The position numbers were made by a program, and so were the translations under genes. Shown one piece after another: positions 1 to 6,845 of a stretch of DNA of 14,167 nt (positions within the stretch are counted from its first letter, which is position 1; each line of letters begins with the position of its first letter). Origin of the DNA: JBDHRG01 sp039807445 (GTDB lineage Bacteria; Pseudomonadota; Gammaproteobacteria; Competibacterales; Competibacteraceae); assembly GCA_039807445.1 (NCBI GenBank), contig JBDHRG010000107.1:1-14167 (forward strand), in the 5' to 3' direction. Below the pieces are notes generated by a model that saw nothing but the letters and a program-made list of their open reading frames with translations, had not been told where the DNA came from and did not search any database.

Positions 1-264
1 CCCGGCGCGGCGCGCCTGCTCGGGCTGGCCGCCGGCGGCCGGCTCGACGCCGAGGCGCTCGCCGCGCTGCTCGCCGGCCTCGGCCCGGGAACCCACGAGC
101 TGATGTGCCATCCCGGCCGCGACGACCCCGCCGAACTCGGTGATCGGCGGCTGCGCGCCTACCACGACTGGGAGGGCGAGCGCGCCGCGCTGTGCGACCC
201 GCGCATCCTCGAAGTCTGCCGCGCGCACGGGATCGCGCTGGTCGGTTACCGGCACCTGAGCTGA
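1..264 (+). CDS. ChbG/HpnK-type (YdjC) carbohydrate deacetylase, C-terminal part
   Basis: The reading frame is open from base 1 and ends with TGA at 262-264, giving the last 87 residues of a protein that begins outside the window. The segment ELMCHPGRDDPAELGD (about residues 34-49 of the visible part) matches the conserved C-terminal metal-site region of the YdjC/ChbG/HpnK family, where the motif is normally ELMCHPG followed by an acidic stretch. The following YHDWEGERAAL...CDPRILEVCRAHGIALVGYR is the usual family C-terminus. These enzymes remove N-acetyl groups from amino sugars or hopanoid-linked glucosamine. A family 2 glycosyltransferase follows on the same strand, a common pairing that suggests a lipid-linked sugar modification pathway. 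The family is fairly sure; the substrate is not known. Confidence 0.8.
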   Translation, partial: PGAARLLGLAAGGRLDAEALAALLAGLGPGTHELMCHPGRDDPAELGDRRLRAYHDWEGERAALCDPRILEVCRAHGIALVGYRHLS

Positions 265-462
265 GAGTTTGTAAATGAATCAGCACCGAGATGGGCAAGC
301 GGGGCGAGGGGAATGTCGCGGAGCGGATTACGCGCGCCGCGTGCGCAGGACAGCGCGAAGCGGCGCCGTACCTCGGAGGCAGACAAGGAGGTCTGCCGAG
401 AATGAGCGCAGCGACATCCCCCTCGCCCCGCTCTCAGACGAATGATTTACAGCCTCTGAGAG
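261..462. repeat. MITE-like imperfect inverted-repeat element with a branched fold
   Basis: The whole space between the deacetylase stop codon and the glycosyltransferase start is a nested inverted repeat. Bases 298-319 pair with 411-432 at 21 of 22 positions. The outer arms continue the symmetry: 261-276 against 445-460 matches at 13 of 16 positions, including TGTAAAT/ATTTACA. Inside the main stem are two further hairpins: GCGCCGC (334-340) with GCGGCGC (360-366), and GGCAGAC (378-384) with GTCTGCC (391-397) around an AAGGAG loop. The right end also has a perfect 8-bp dyad, CTCTCAGA (431-438) and TCTGAGAG (455-462). No convincing protein is encoded. It may be a non-autonomous mobile element or a structured intergenic RNA repeat. 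Confidence 0.6.
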
Positions 463-468
463 AACCCC

Positions 469-1467
469 GTGAGCGCCCACCCCGACGTCCATCCCGTCCC
501 CCGGCTGCAGCCCGGTGCGCCGCTGCTCAGCGTGGTGTTGCCGGCGCACAACGAAGCCGACGGCATCGTCCACACGCTCGAGAAGATCGCGCAAGTCCTG
601 CGCGGCTGCGATCTCAGCTTCGAGCTGATCGTCGTCGACGACGGCAGCCGCGACGACACCTACCTGCGCGTCGAGGAGGCCGCCGGGCGTCTCGCCTGGG
701 TGCGGGGGCTGCGCTTTTCGCGCAACTTCGGCAAGGAAGCGGCGCTGCTCGCCGGGCTGCGCGCCGCGCGCGGGCGCGCGGTGGTGACGATGGATGCCGA
801 CCTGCAGCACCCGCCGGGCGCGATCCCGGAGATGCTGAAGTGCTGGCGCGACGGCGCCAAGGTGGTCCACGCGGTCAAGCGCGACCGCTCGACCGACAGC
901 CGCGCGGCGCGCGCGCGCGCGCAAGTGTTCAACGGCTTGATCGCCAGGCTCGGCAAGATCGACCTGCACAACGCCTCGGACTTCAAGCTGCTCGACCGCG
1001 AGGCGGTCGACGTGCTGGTGCGCGCGCTGCCCGAGCGCGGGCGCTTCTACCGCGGCCTGGCGCAGTGGATCGGCTTCCGCCAGGCGGAGGTGCTGTTCGA
1101 CGTCGCACCGCGCTACGCCGGCCACAGCCGCTGGTCGGTGCTGGGGCTGATCGAGCTCGCGACCACCGCGATCCTGTCGTTCACCAGTGCGCCGCTGCGC
1201 ATCGTCACCCTCCTCGGCGTGCTGACGCTGGTGTTCGCGGTGCTGGTCGGCGGCGAGGCGCTGTGGTCGTGGTGGCAGGACGAGGCGGCGGCCGGCTTCC
1301 TGACGCTCGAGTTCACGCTGCTGACCATCGGCAGCTTCATCATGATCAGCCTCGGCATCGTCGGCGAATACATCGCCAAGATCTACGAAGAGCTGAAGGG
1401 CCGTCCGCCGTACCTGGTCGAGCGCGCCTGCGGCTTCGAGGAGGACGGCGAAGCGCCGTGGCGCTGA
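469..1467 (+). CDS. Membrane-anchored glycosyltransferase family 2 (GtrB/DPM1-like)
   Basis: A 332-aa protein with a GT-A domain followed by two membrane helices, the layout of GtrB/ArnC-type enzymes that transfer a sugar from a nucleotide donor to undecaprenyl phosphate at the inner membrane. Visible motifs are VVLPAHNEADG (22-32), the nucleotide-binding VVDDGSRDD (55-63), the metal-binding MDADLQHPP (108-116), and SDFKLLDR (170-177) with GRFYRGLAQWIGF (191-203). Hydrophobic segments lie at about 232-264 and 275-300, ending in the typical GEYIAKIYEELKGRPPYLV. The start is GTG at 469; a weak purine-rich GAGAG (458-462) lies upstream and other in-frame starts look worse. It probably works with the upstream deacetylase in lipid-linked sugar modification of lipopolysaccharide or a related glycan. 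The acceptor and sugar cannot be read from sequence. Confidence 0.9.
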   Translation: MSAHPDVHPVPRLQPGAPLLSVVLPAHNEADGIVHTLEKIAQVLRGCDLSFELIVVDDGSRDDTYLRVEEAAGRLAWVRGLRFSRNFGKEAALLAGLRAARGRAVVTMDADLQHPPGAIPEMLKCWRDGAKVVHAVKRDRSTDSRAARARAQVFNGLIARLGKIDLHNASDFKLLDREAVDVLVRALPERGRFYRGLAQWIGFRQAEVLFDVAPRYAGHSRWSVLGLIELATTAILSFTSAPLRIVTLLGVLTLVFAVLVGGEALWSWWQDEAAAGFLTLEFTLLTIGSFIMISLGIVGEYIAKIYEELKGRPPYLVERACGFEEDGEAPWR

Positions 1468-1477
1468 AGCTTCGGCT

Positions 1478-1882
1478 TCAGCCGCCGGCGTACGCCAGCC
1501 ACGACAGCGGCTGGCGCGTGATCGCGACGCCGACGATGTAGGCGAAGACCGCGAGCGCGCCGGCGAAGGCGGTGGTGCGGATGGCTTTGGTGCGGCCGCG
1601 TTTCAGCGCGACGGTGCCGAGCCCGATGTAGGCCAGCAGCGCCAGCACCTTGGCGGTCAGCCAGCCGTGCACGAAGGGGTACTGGTGCAGCGAGACCGCC
1701 AGGCCGATGCCGGCGCCGAGCAGCACGGTGTCGACCGCGTGCGGCGCGATCTTCACCCAGCGCGCCTGCAGCCGCGCCGACCCGCTCAGCATCCACGCGC
1801 CGCGCAGCGCGAACAGCGCCAGGCTCAGGCCGACGGCGCCCAGGTGCAGGTGGCGCAGTGCGAGGTAGGTCGATTCGGACAT
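1478..1882 (-). CDS. SirB2 family integral membrane protein
   Basis: A 134-aa very hydrophobic protein with about four membrane helices (roughly residues 10-31, 48-66, 74-94 and 103-122). The pattern fits the SirB2 family: an N-terminal YLALRHLHLGAVGLSLALFALRG helix, then KIAPHAVDTVLLGAGIGLAVSLHQYPF and WLTAKVLALLAYIGLGTVALKRG. SirB2 was named from a Salmonella invasion-gene regulator locus, but its biochemical role is unknown. The gene ends 10 bp from the convergent glycosyltransferase. GGAAG (about 1892-1896, - strand) is a plausible ribosome-binding site. It lies about 100 bp downstream of the PEBP gene on the same strand and could be co-transcribed with it. Confidence 0.85.
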   Translation of the reverse strand: MSESTYLALRHLHLGAVGLSLALFALRGAWMLSGSARLQARWVKIAPHAVDTVLLGAGIGLAVSLHQYPFVHGWLTAKVLALLAYIGLGTVALKRGRTKAIRTTAFAGALAVFAYIVGVAITRQPLSWLAYAGG

Positions 1883-1985
1883 CGGCGAACTTCCATGGCT
1901 CGGGGAGGCCCGATTCTAGCCTGCCGACGCCGCACGCCGGAAAGCGTCGCCCACAAAAGGGGGGCGGCGCCGACCTGGCTGCCGC

Positions 1986-2450
1986 TCAGCCGCGCTTGTG
2001 GTAGGTGCCGATCAGCTCGGCCTGCGCCAGCACGTGGCCGCGCATCGCCTTTTCCAGCGCCGCCTTGGTCGGGTGGTGCAGATCGGGCAGCGCGGCGTCG
2101 AGCGCGTACAGCTTGTGGAAGTAGCGGTGGCGGCCGATCGGCGGACAGGGGCCGCCGTAGCCGGTGCGCTTCCAGTCGTTGAGTCCCTCGCGCGTGCCCT
2201 CGGGCAGCGCCCCGACGCCTTCGGGCAGGCCGCCGGCCGAAACCGGGATGTTGTACAGCACCCAGTGCACCCAGGTCATGCGCGGCGCCTCGGGGTCCGG
2301 TGCATCGGGATCGTCGACGATCAGCACCAGGCTCTTCGCTGCCGGAGGCACGCCGGACCATTCGAGCGCCGGCGAGCGGTCGCGCCCCTCACAGGTGTGG
2401 AGCTGCGGAATCGCGCCTTCGTGGGCGAAGGCGGGTGAGGTGAGTTTCAT
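1986..2450 (-). CDS. YbhB/YbcL family (PEBP-like) protein
   Basis: A 154-aa cytosolic-type phosphatidylethanolamine-binding-like protein with no signal peptide. The family signatures are all visible: HTCEGRDRSPALEWSGVP (18-35), the ligand-pocket DDPDAP (46-51), TWVHWVLYNIP (59-69) and GYGGPCPPIGRHRYFHKLYALD (97-118). Length and order match bacterial YbhB/YbcL proteins. Their ligand and function in bacteria are not firmly established, although the fold resembles the eukaryotic Raf kinase inhibitor proteins. The start ATG is preceded by GGGAGG on the - strand. The gene lies 91 bp downstream of pckG in the same direction; a strong hairpin in that gap may end or process the pckG transcript. Confidence 0.92.
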   Translation of the reverse strand: MKLTSPAFAHEGAIPQLHTCEGRDRSPALEWSGVPPAAKSLVLIVDDPDAPDPEAPRMTWVHWVLYNIPVSAGGLPEGVGALPEGTREGLNDWKRTGYGGPCPPIGRHRYFHKLYALDAALPDLHHPTKAALEKAMRGHVLAQAELIGTYHKRG

Positions 2451-2494
2451 CGCGAGCCTCCCATCTTCCTGTCATACCGGCCGCAGCGGCAACC

Positions 2495-2527
2495 GGGTGG
2501 GATTCGGCCTGCAGCCTCATCCCACCC
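2495..2527 (-). terminator. Hairpin directly after pckG (terminator-like, no T run)
   Basis: GGGTGGGA (2495-2502) and TCCCACCC (2520-2527) form a perfect 8-bp stem, 14 bp beyond the pckG stop codon. The loop itself contains a GGCCTGCAGCC near-palindrome, and flanking CCGGCC blocks can extend the structure. In the pckG direction no run of U follows, so it is not a classical intrinsic terminator. It may stabilise the 3' end or be a weak or partial terminator before the PEBP gene. Confidence 0.4.
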
Positions 2528-2541
2528 TGCACCGGCCGGGG

Positions 2542-4305
2542 CTAGCCTGCGACCGCCGTCTGCTGCGCCTCCAGCCCGCGGCGGCCGTGGGCCAGCGTCT
2601 CGAGCAGCGCCGGCGGCAGGCGTTCGCCGTAGCGCACGAAGTACGCCTGCACCTCGTCGAGTTCGGCCAGCCAGCGTTCGGCGTCGATCGCCAGCAGCGC
2701 CTCGAGCGTGGCGCGGTCGATGTCGAGCCCGCTGGTGTCGAGGTCGGTCGGACGCGGCAGCAGCCCGACCGGCGTCTCGATCGCGGCGGCGCGGCCTTCG
2801 CAGCGCGCCAGGATCCACTTCAGGACGCGCAGATTCTCGCCGAAGCCCGGCCACAGGAAACGCCCGTCCTCGCCCTGGCGGAACCAGTTGACGTGGAACA
2901 CTTTCGGCAGCCGGTCGGAGCGCTCGGCGAACGACAACCAGTGCGCCCAGTAGTCGGCGAAGTTGTAGCCGCAGAAGGGCTGCATCGCCATCGGGTCGCG
3001 GCGCACCACGCCGACCGCGCCGGTCGCCGCGGCGGTGGTTTCGGAGGCGACCGAGGCGCCGACCAGGACACCGTGGCGCCAGTCGCGCGCCTCGAGCACC
3101 AGCGGTGCCAGCTCCTTGCGCCGGCCGCCGAACACGATCGCCGAGATCGGCACGCCGCGCGGGTCGTCCATCTCGCCCGAGGCGCTCGGGCAGCGTTTGG
3201 CCGATACGGTGAAGCGCGAGTTCGGGTGCGCCGCGGGGCCGTTCGCGGGGTCGTAGGGCCGGCCGCGCCAGTCGAACGCCGGGGTCTCGGCCGACTTGCC
3301 TTCCCACCAGGGCTGGCCATCGGCGGTCAGACCGACGTTGGTGAAGATCGTCTCGCGGTCGAGCATCGCCAGCGCGTTGGGGTTGGTCTTGGCGCCGGTG
3401 CCGGGGGCGACGCCGAAGAAGCCGGCTTCGGGGTTGATCGCCCACAGCCGGCCGTCGTCGCCGAGATGCAGCCAGGCGATGTCATCGCCAACGGTCCAGA
3501 CTTTCCAGCCCGGCAGCGAGACCGGCGGGATCAGCATCGCCAGGTTGGTCTTGCCGCAGGCGCTGGGGAAGGCGGCGGCGACGTAGTGCGTGGTACCCTC
3601 GGGGTTCTGGATGCCGACGATCAGCATGTGCTCGGCGAGCCAGCCCTCCTCGCGCGCCTGCCAGCTGGCGATGCGCAGCGCGTGGCACTTCTTGCCGAGC
3701 AGCGCGTTGCCGCCGTAGCCCGAGCCGATCGATTTGATCAGCTTGTCTTCGGGGAAGTGCATGATGAAGCGCCGCTCGGGGTCGAGGTCGCCGGTCGAGT
3801 GCAGGCCGCGCACGAAGGGCTCGCCATGCTCGATGCGCGCCAGCGCCGCCGCGCCCATGCGCGTCATGATGCGCATGTTGGCGACCACGTAGGGGCTGTC
3901 GGTGAGCTCGACGCCGAGGCGCGCGTGCGGCGAATCGATCGGCCCCATGCAGTAGGGCACCACGTACAGCGTGCGCCCCTGCATGCAGCCGGCGAACAGC
4001 GCGTCGATCCTGACGTGGCCCTCGTCCGGCGCCAGCCAGTTGTTGTTCGGACCGGCGTCGTCGCGCTCGCCGGTGCAGATGAAGGTCAGGTGCTCGGTGC
4101 GGGCGACGTCGCTCGGGTGCGAGCGGTGCAGGTAGCAGTCGGGATGGGTTTCGGGGTTCAGCGCGATCAGCTCGCCGCTCGCGAGCATCGCTTCGACGAG
4201 ACCGCGGTATTCGGCGTCCGAGCCATCGCACCAGTGGATGCGCTCGGGGCGGGTCAGGCGGGCTACCTCGTCCACCCAGGCCGCCAGTTCCAGATTCGTC
4301 GTCAT
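2542..4305 (-). CDS. pckG: Phosphoenolpyruvate carboxykinase (GTP)
   Basis: A 587-aa cytosolic enzyme that converts oxaloacetate and GTP to phosphoenolpyruvate, GDP and CO2, the entry step to gluconeogenesis from TCA-cycle carbon. The GTP-type family is recognised along its whole length: NPETHPDCYLHRSHPSDVART (50-70), PNNNW (86-90), YVVPYCMGP (114-122), the substrate loop YGGNALLGKKC (197-207), the hallmark P-loop FPSACGKTN (246-254) with reactive Cys250, and the metal-binding TVGDDIAW (271-278). Length is close to the usual ~600 aa. The ATG is preceded by AGAGGAA (about 4311-4317, - strand), a good ribosome-binding site. It is transcribed divergently from the small gene at 4496. The window shows no regulator. 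Functionally it fits with the arginine degradation genes further right, which feed TCA intermediates, but the two are separate transcription units. Confidence 0.97.
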   Translation of the reverse strand: MTTNLELAAWVDEVARLTRPERIHWCDGSDAEYRGLVEAMLASGELIALNPETHPDCYLHRSHPSDVARTEHLTFICTGERDDAGPNNNWLAPDEGHVRIDALFAGCMQGRTLYVVPYCMGPIDSPHARLGVELTDSPYVVANMRIMTRMGAAALARIEHGEPFVRGLHSTGDLDPERRFIMHFPEDKLIKSIGSGYGGNALLGKKCHALRIASWQAREEGWLAEHMLIVGIQNPEGTTHYVAAAFPSACGKTNLAMLIPPVSLPGWKVWTVGDDIAWLHLGDDGRLWAINPEAGFFGVAPGTGAKTNPNALAMLDRETIFTNVGLTADGQPWWEGKSAETPAFDWRGRPYDPANGPAAHPNSRFTVSAKRCPSASGEMDDPRGVPISAIVFGGRRKELAPLVLEARDWRHGVLVGASVASETTAAATGAVGVVRRDPMAMQPFCGYNFADYWAHWLSFAERSDRLPKVFHVNWFRQGEDGRFLWPGFGENLRVLKWILARCEGRAAAIETPVGLLPRPTDLDTSGLDIDRATLEALLAIDAERWLAELDEVQAYFVRYGERLPPALLETLAHGRRGLEAQQTAVAG

Positions 4306-4331
4306 CCGCTGTTCCTCTGCGTGTTTGCAAA

Positions 4332-4363
4332 ACGGTGGCGCACACCGTGAGTATTGTTTTTTT
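4332..4363 (-). promoter_or_regulatory. Possible pckG promoter/operator region: dyad plus A-tract
   Basis: Just upstream of the pckG ribosome-binding site is a perfect dyad, ACGGTG-N5-CACCGT (4332-4348). Next to it is a seven-base T run on the + strand (4357-4363), which is an A-tract on the pckG strand, in an AT-rich island within very GC-rich DNA. The AATACT sequence between them could be a -10 element for pckG, but no good -35 was found. The dyad would then lie in the leader as an operator or RNA hairpin. This is inference from position and symmetry only. Confidence 0.3.
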
Positions 4364-4495
4364 GAATGATGAAAATTGCCACTGTCCGACGGACGAGGCT
4401 GATCTTAACGATCCGCTCGGAGAGTCGCCAGCACCGGCTAGACTTGCGGCCTTGCGCGGTGCTTCCGCCGCCGCGTCCCGCGAGAGGAGGTGCCC

Positions 4496-4699
4496 ATGTA
4501 CACGCTGGTCCGGACCTTGCCGCTGCGCGCGCTGCTGCTCGAGCAGGCGCCCGCGCTCGGCGGCGCCTTCGTCGTCGCCGAGCTGTTCTACAAGTTCCAC
4601 AGCTTCACGCTCGAGTGCCTGGCCTTCCTGGCGACCTGGGCGGTATTCGACGCTGCTCTGCAGGGCGGCAAACGGCTGCTCGGCGGTGGGCGGGCCTGA
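4496..4699 (+). CDS. Small putative membrane protein of unknown function
   Basis: A 67-aa ORF. The ATG at 4496 is chosen over the GTG at 4490 because AGGAGG (4485-4490) sits five bases upstream, an excellent ribosome-binding site. The GTG would begin inside that site. The protein has a basic N-terminus (MYTLVRTLPLRALLLEQ) and two hydrophobic stretches, about residues 20-32 (ALGGAFVVAELFY) and 38-56 (TLECLAFLATWAVFDAAL), ending in a basic tail. No family is recognised. It stands alone on the + strand, divergent from pckG and separated from the next genes by a hairpin. Good codon use and the strong ribosome-binding site make it likely real. Confidence 0.6.
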   Translation: MYTLVRTLPLRALLLEQAPALGGAFVVAELFYKFHSFTLECLAFLATWAVFDAALQGGKRLLGGGRA

Positions 4700-4825
4700 G
4701 GGGGAGGTCGGGTAGGGCACCATACGCACGAAACGTCAGGCGGGCGTGCGCGTGGCGTTGCTTCGGCGAGTAGTGCCGGAGCTGTTCGATGCTCGTCGGA
4801 TACGCTTCCCAGACGAAGCACCTGA

Positions 4826-4857
4826 CCCCGGACCCCGATCCGGGGTGGCGTTCTTTT
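4826..4857 (+). terminator. Candidate intrinsic terminator after the small membrane protein gene
   Basis: CCCCGGA (4826-4832) and TCCGGGG (4839-4845) form a perfect 7-bp stem with a six-base loop. A T-rich TTCTTTT follows at 4851-4857, five bases beyond the stem. The position, 127 bp after the small gene's stop and before the DUF pair, fits a + strand terminator, although the T tract is imperfect and offset. Confidence 0.4.
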
Positions 4858-4962
4858 GTCGGGGTGACGGCCTCTGCGAGACGCTGCTTCAGGCGCTCAG
4901 GTGCAGCATTGAACCGACTCCAAAGTCGGCCGGCCAAACTGAGCGTTGGGTGTGATCCTTGG

Positions 4963-5199
4963 ATGAAGCTCACTCAGTATTTTCACACCATCAGGCAGCG
5001 TCCTGATCGAGCGATCATTCGGCTCGAGTGGATTCAGCGGGTGATCGATGCGCCTGTAAAGGAGCAGACGCAAGCAGACGGTCGAATCCGACTTTGGGCA
5101 CCCATCGAAGAAATGGAGGGTCGCTATTTGCGCGTCGTCTTGCTGTCCGATAGAGAAACGGTCCATAACGCATTTTTCGACAGGCGGTTCAAGTCATGA
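4963..5199 (+). CDS. Small protein resembling DUF4258, partner of DUF2283
   Basis: A 78-aa protein. The sequence pattern (IRLEWIQRVIDAP, then IRLWAPIEEMEGRYLRVVLLSDRETVHNAFFDRRF) resembles the DUF4258 type: a helix that begins with a charged xRxEWI-like segment, followed by beta strands. I assign the family with moderate confidence. ATG 4963 is chosen because the frame upstream looks non-coding; no strong ribosome-binding site is visible. Its TGA overlaps the next ATG by four bases (ATGA, 5196-5199), so the two are translationally coupled. DUF4258-like and DUF2283 genes are often neighbours, and some have been suspected to be toxin-antitoxin-like pairs; that role is not shown here. The base composition is clearly less GC-rich than the flanking genes, suggesting acquisition by transfer. 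Confidence 0.65.
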   Translation: MKLTQYFHTIRQRPDRAIIRLEWIQRVIDAPVKEQTQADGRIRLWAPIEEMEGRYLRVVLLSDRETVHNAFFDRRFKS

Positions 5200-5411
5200 A
5201 GATCAAGTACTTCCAGGAAACCGATACCCTGTATATCGAGTTCCGCCCGGTGGCGGTGGCCGAAACTCGCGATCTGGACGAGAACACGTTGCTCGATCTC
5301 GATGATGAAGGAAATATCTGCGCCATCACTGTCGAGCACGCGAGCGACCGCGCCGATATTCCTCATTTTTCCTTCGAACAGATTGCGGCTGAGCAAGGCG
5401 CAGAAGCTTGA
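5196..5411 (+). CDS. DUF2283 domain protein
   Basis: A 71-aa protein that is almost entirely one DUF2283 domain: MKIKYFQETDTLYIEF (1-16), the central ETRDLDENTLLDLDDEGN (23-40) and ICAITVEHAS (41-50), the pattern of short beta strands seen in this family. The C-terminal HFSFEQIAAEQ is a typical short tail. It begins inside the stop codon of the preceding DUF4258-like gene and should be translated with it. Function is unknown; an antitoxin-like partner role is only a hypothesis. The stop lies 37 bp from the convergent end of astB. Confidence 0.8.
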   Translation: MKIKYFQETDTLYIEFRPVAVAETRDLDENTLLDLDDEGNICAITVEHASDRADIPHFSFEQIAAEQGAEA

Positions 5412-5448
5412 TGGTTGTCGTGGTCCGCTGCTGCAGGGAGTGCAGTCT

Positions 5449-6783
5449 TCAGCCGAGTTGGAACGGATACACCGGCCCGATGCCGAGGATGCCGGTGAGC
5501 TCGTCGAGTGCGGTGCGGCACTCGTCGAGCAGCTGCGGATCGGCCAGGTCGGCCTCGTCGAGGCGGTCGCGGTAGTGGCGCTCGACCCAGGCGACGAGCC
5601 GTCCGTGCAGCGCATCGTCGAGGTAGACGCCGGCATGGCTGGCAGCGATCTCGTCTTCGCTCAGCGCCACGCGCAGGCGCAGGCAGGCGGGGCCGCCGCC
5701 GTTGCGCATGCTCTCGCGTACTTCGACGTACTCGATCCGGGCGATCGGGTTGTCTTCGGCCAGTACGCGCTCGAGCACCGCCGACACCGCGGGCGACTCG
5801 CGGCACTCGGCCGGCAGGATCAGCGCCATGCCGCCCTCGGGCAGCGTCAGCAGCTGGCTGTTGAACAGGTAGCTTTTGACTGCCTCGGCGACGCCGAGCT
5901 CGTCGCGCTTCACCGCGATCAGGCCCAGCCCTGCGCCGAACTTGGCGCGCAGCTCGGCGAGCACGGCGTCGGAATCGAGGAAGGCGTCTTCGTGGAACAG
6001 CAGCGCATTGCCGTTGCCGACTGCGATCACGTCGTTGTGGAACACGCCCTGGTCGATCACCGCCGGGTGCTGCTGCGCGAACACGGTGTGCGCCGGGTCG
6101 AGGCGGTGCAGCCGCGCGATCGCCTCCGAGGCTTCGAGCGTCTGCCGCGCCGGGTAGCGCTCGGGCTGCGGACCCTCGGCGAAGGCGCGGCGGCCGTAGA
6201 CGAACAGCTGCACGCCGGGGGCGCCGTGGCTGCCGGCGAGCCGGGTGTGGTTGGCGGCGCCCTCGTCGCCGAAATGCTGCGTCGAGGGCAGCGCGGCGTG
6301 GTGTGCGAAGCGGCGCTCGTCACGGAAGATCGCGCGCAGGATGCGGCCGGTGGTCGGATGCTCGATCGCGCGGTGGAACTTTTCACTGAGGTTCGCCGGC
6401 GTGAAGTGCACGCGGCCATCCAGGCTGTCGGCGCTCGGCGAGACGGTCGCGGCGTTGGCGGTCCACATGCTCGACGCCGAGCAGCAGGCCTGGAAGATCC
6501 GCGGCGCCTCGCGCGCGGCGCGCGCGATCACCTCGGCGTCGGTACCGCCGAAGCCGAGCGCACGCAGTACCTCGACCGCCGGGCGCGCCTGCGGCGGCAG
6601 CACCGCCTGCCTCAGCCCGAGCTCGGTCATCCGCTTCATCTTCGCCAGCCCCTGGAGCGCGGCCGCGCGCGGGTTGGAGCGGCTGGCAGCATTGCTCTGC
6701 GAGGCGACGTTGCCGAGCGACAGCCCGGCGTAGTTGTGCGTCGGCCCGACCAAGCCGTCGAAATTGACTTCGTGGAATTGCAT
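5449..6783 (-). CDS. astB: N-succinylarginine dihydrolase
   Basis: A 444-aa enzyme hydrolysing N2-succinylarginine to N2-succinylornithine, CO2 and two ammonia, the second step of the arginine succinyltransferase (AST) pathway. The N-terminus MQFHEVNFDGLVGPTHNYAG and the body are characteristic. The Cys-His-Glu catalytic residues of the amidinotransferase-like fold are present: Glu174 in FGDEGAANHT, His249 in GVFHND and Cys367 in NGGGPACLRLRV, close to the E. coli positions 174, 248 and 365. It is the last gene of the operon, 62 bp after astD, with a GGGGGAGG hairpin in the gap. A GAGGGGAA ribosome-binding site precedes the ATG. Confidence 0.97.
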   Translation of the reverse strand: MQFHEVNFDGLVGPTHNYAGLSLGNVASQSNAASRSNPRAAALQGLAKMKRMTELGLRQAVLPPQARPAVEVLRALGFGGTDAEVIARAAREAPRIFQACCSASSMWTANAATVSPSADSLDGRVHFTPANLSEKFHRAIEHPTTGRILRAIFRDERRFAHHAALPSTQHFGDEGAANHTRLAGSHGAPGVQLFVYGRRAFAEGPQPERYPARQTLEASEAIARLHRLDPAHTVFAQQHPAVIDQGVFHNDVIAVGNGNALLFHEDAFLDSDAVLAELRAKFGAGLGLIAVKRDELGVAEAVKSYLFNSQLLTLPEGGMALILPAECRESPAVSAVLERVLAEDNPIARIEYVEVRESMRNGGGPACLRLRVALSEDEIAASHAGVYLDDALHGRLVAWVERHYRDRLDEADLADPQLLDECRTALDELTGILGIGPVYPFQLG

Positions 6784-6815
6784 GACCGTTCCCCTCGAGG
6801 GTGCAGGCGATATTT

Positions 6816-6838
6816 CCTCCCCCCTTGTCAGGGGGAGG
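6816..6838. repeat. C/G hairpin in the astD-astB gap
   Basis: CCTCCCCC (6816-6823) and GGGGGAGG (6831-6838) pair perfectly around a seven-base loop, seven bases after the astD stop codon. In the operon direction an A-rich stretch follows rather than a U run, so it is not an intrinsic terminator. It resembles the short CCCCC-loop-GGGGG intergenic repeats common in betaproteobacterial genomes. It may protect the upstream mRNA or tune astB expression. Confidence 0.55.
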
Positions 6839-6845
6839 GGGTATT

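Noticed and set aside
2164..4350. 728-codon + strand ORF opposite pckG
   Set aside because: It is the antisense shadow of pckG in GC-rich DNA; the translation is rich in Arg, Ala, Gly and Val, with no family motif, whereas pckG has all its hallmarks.
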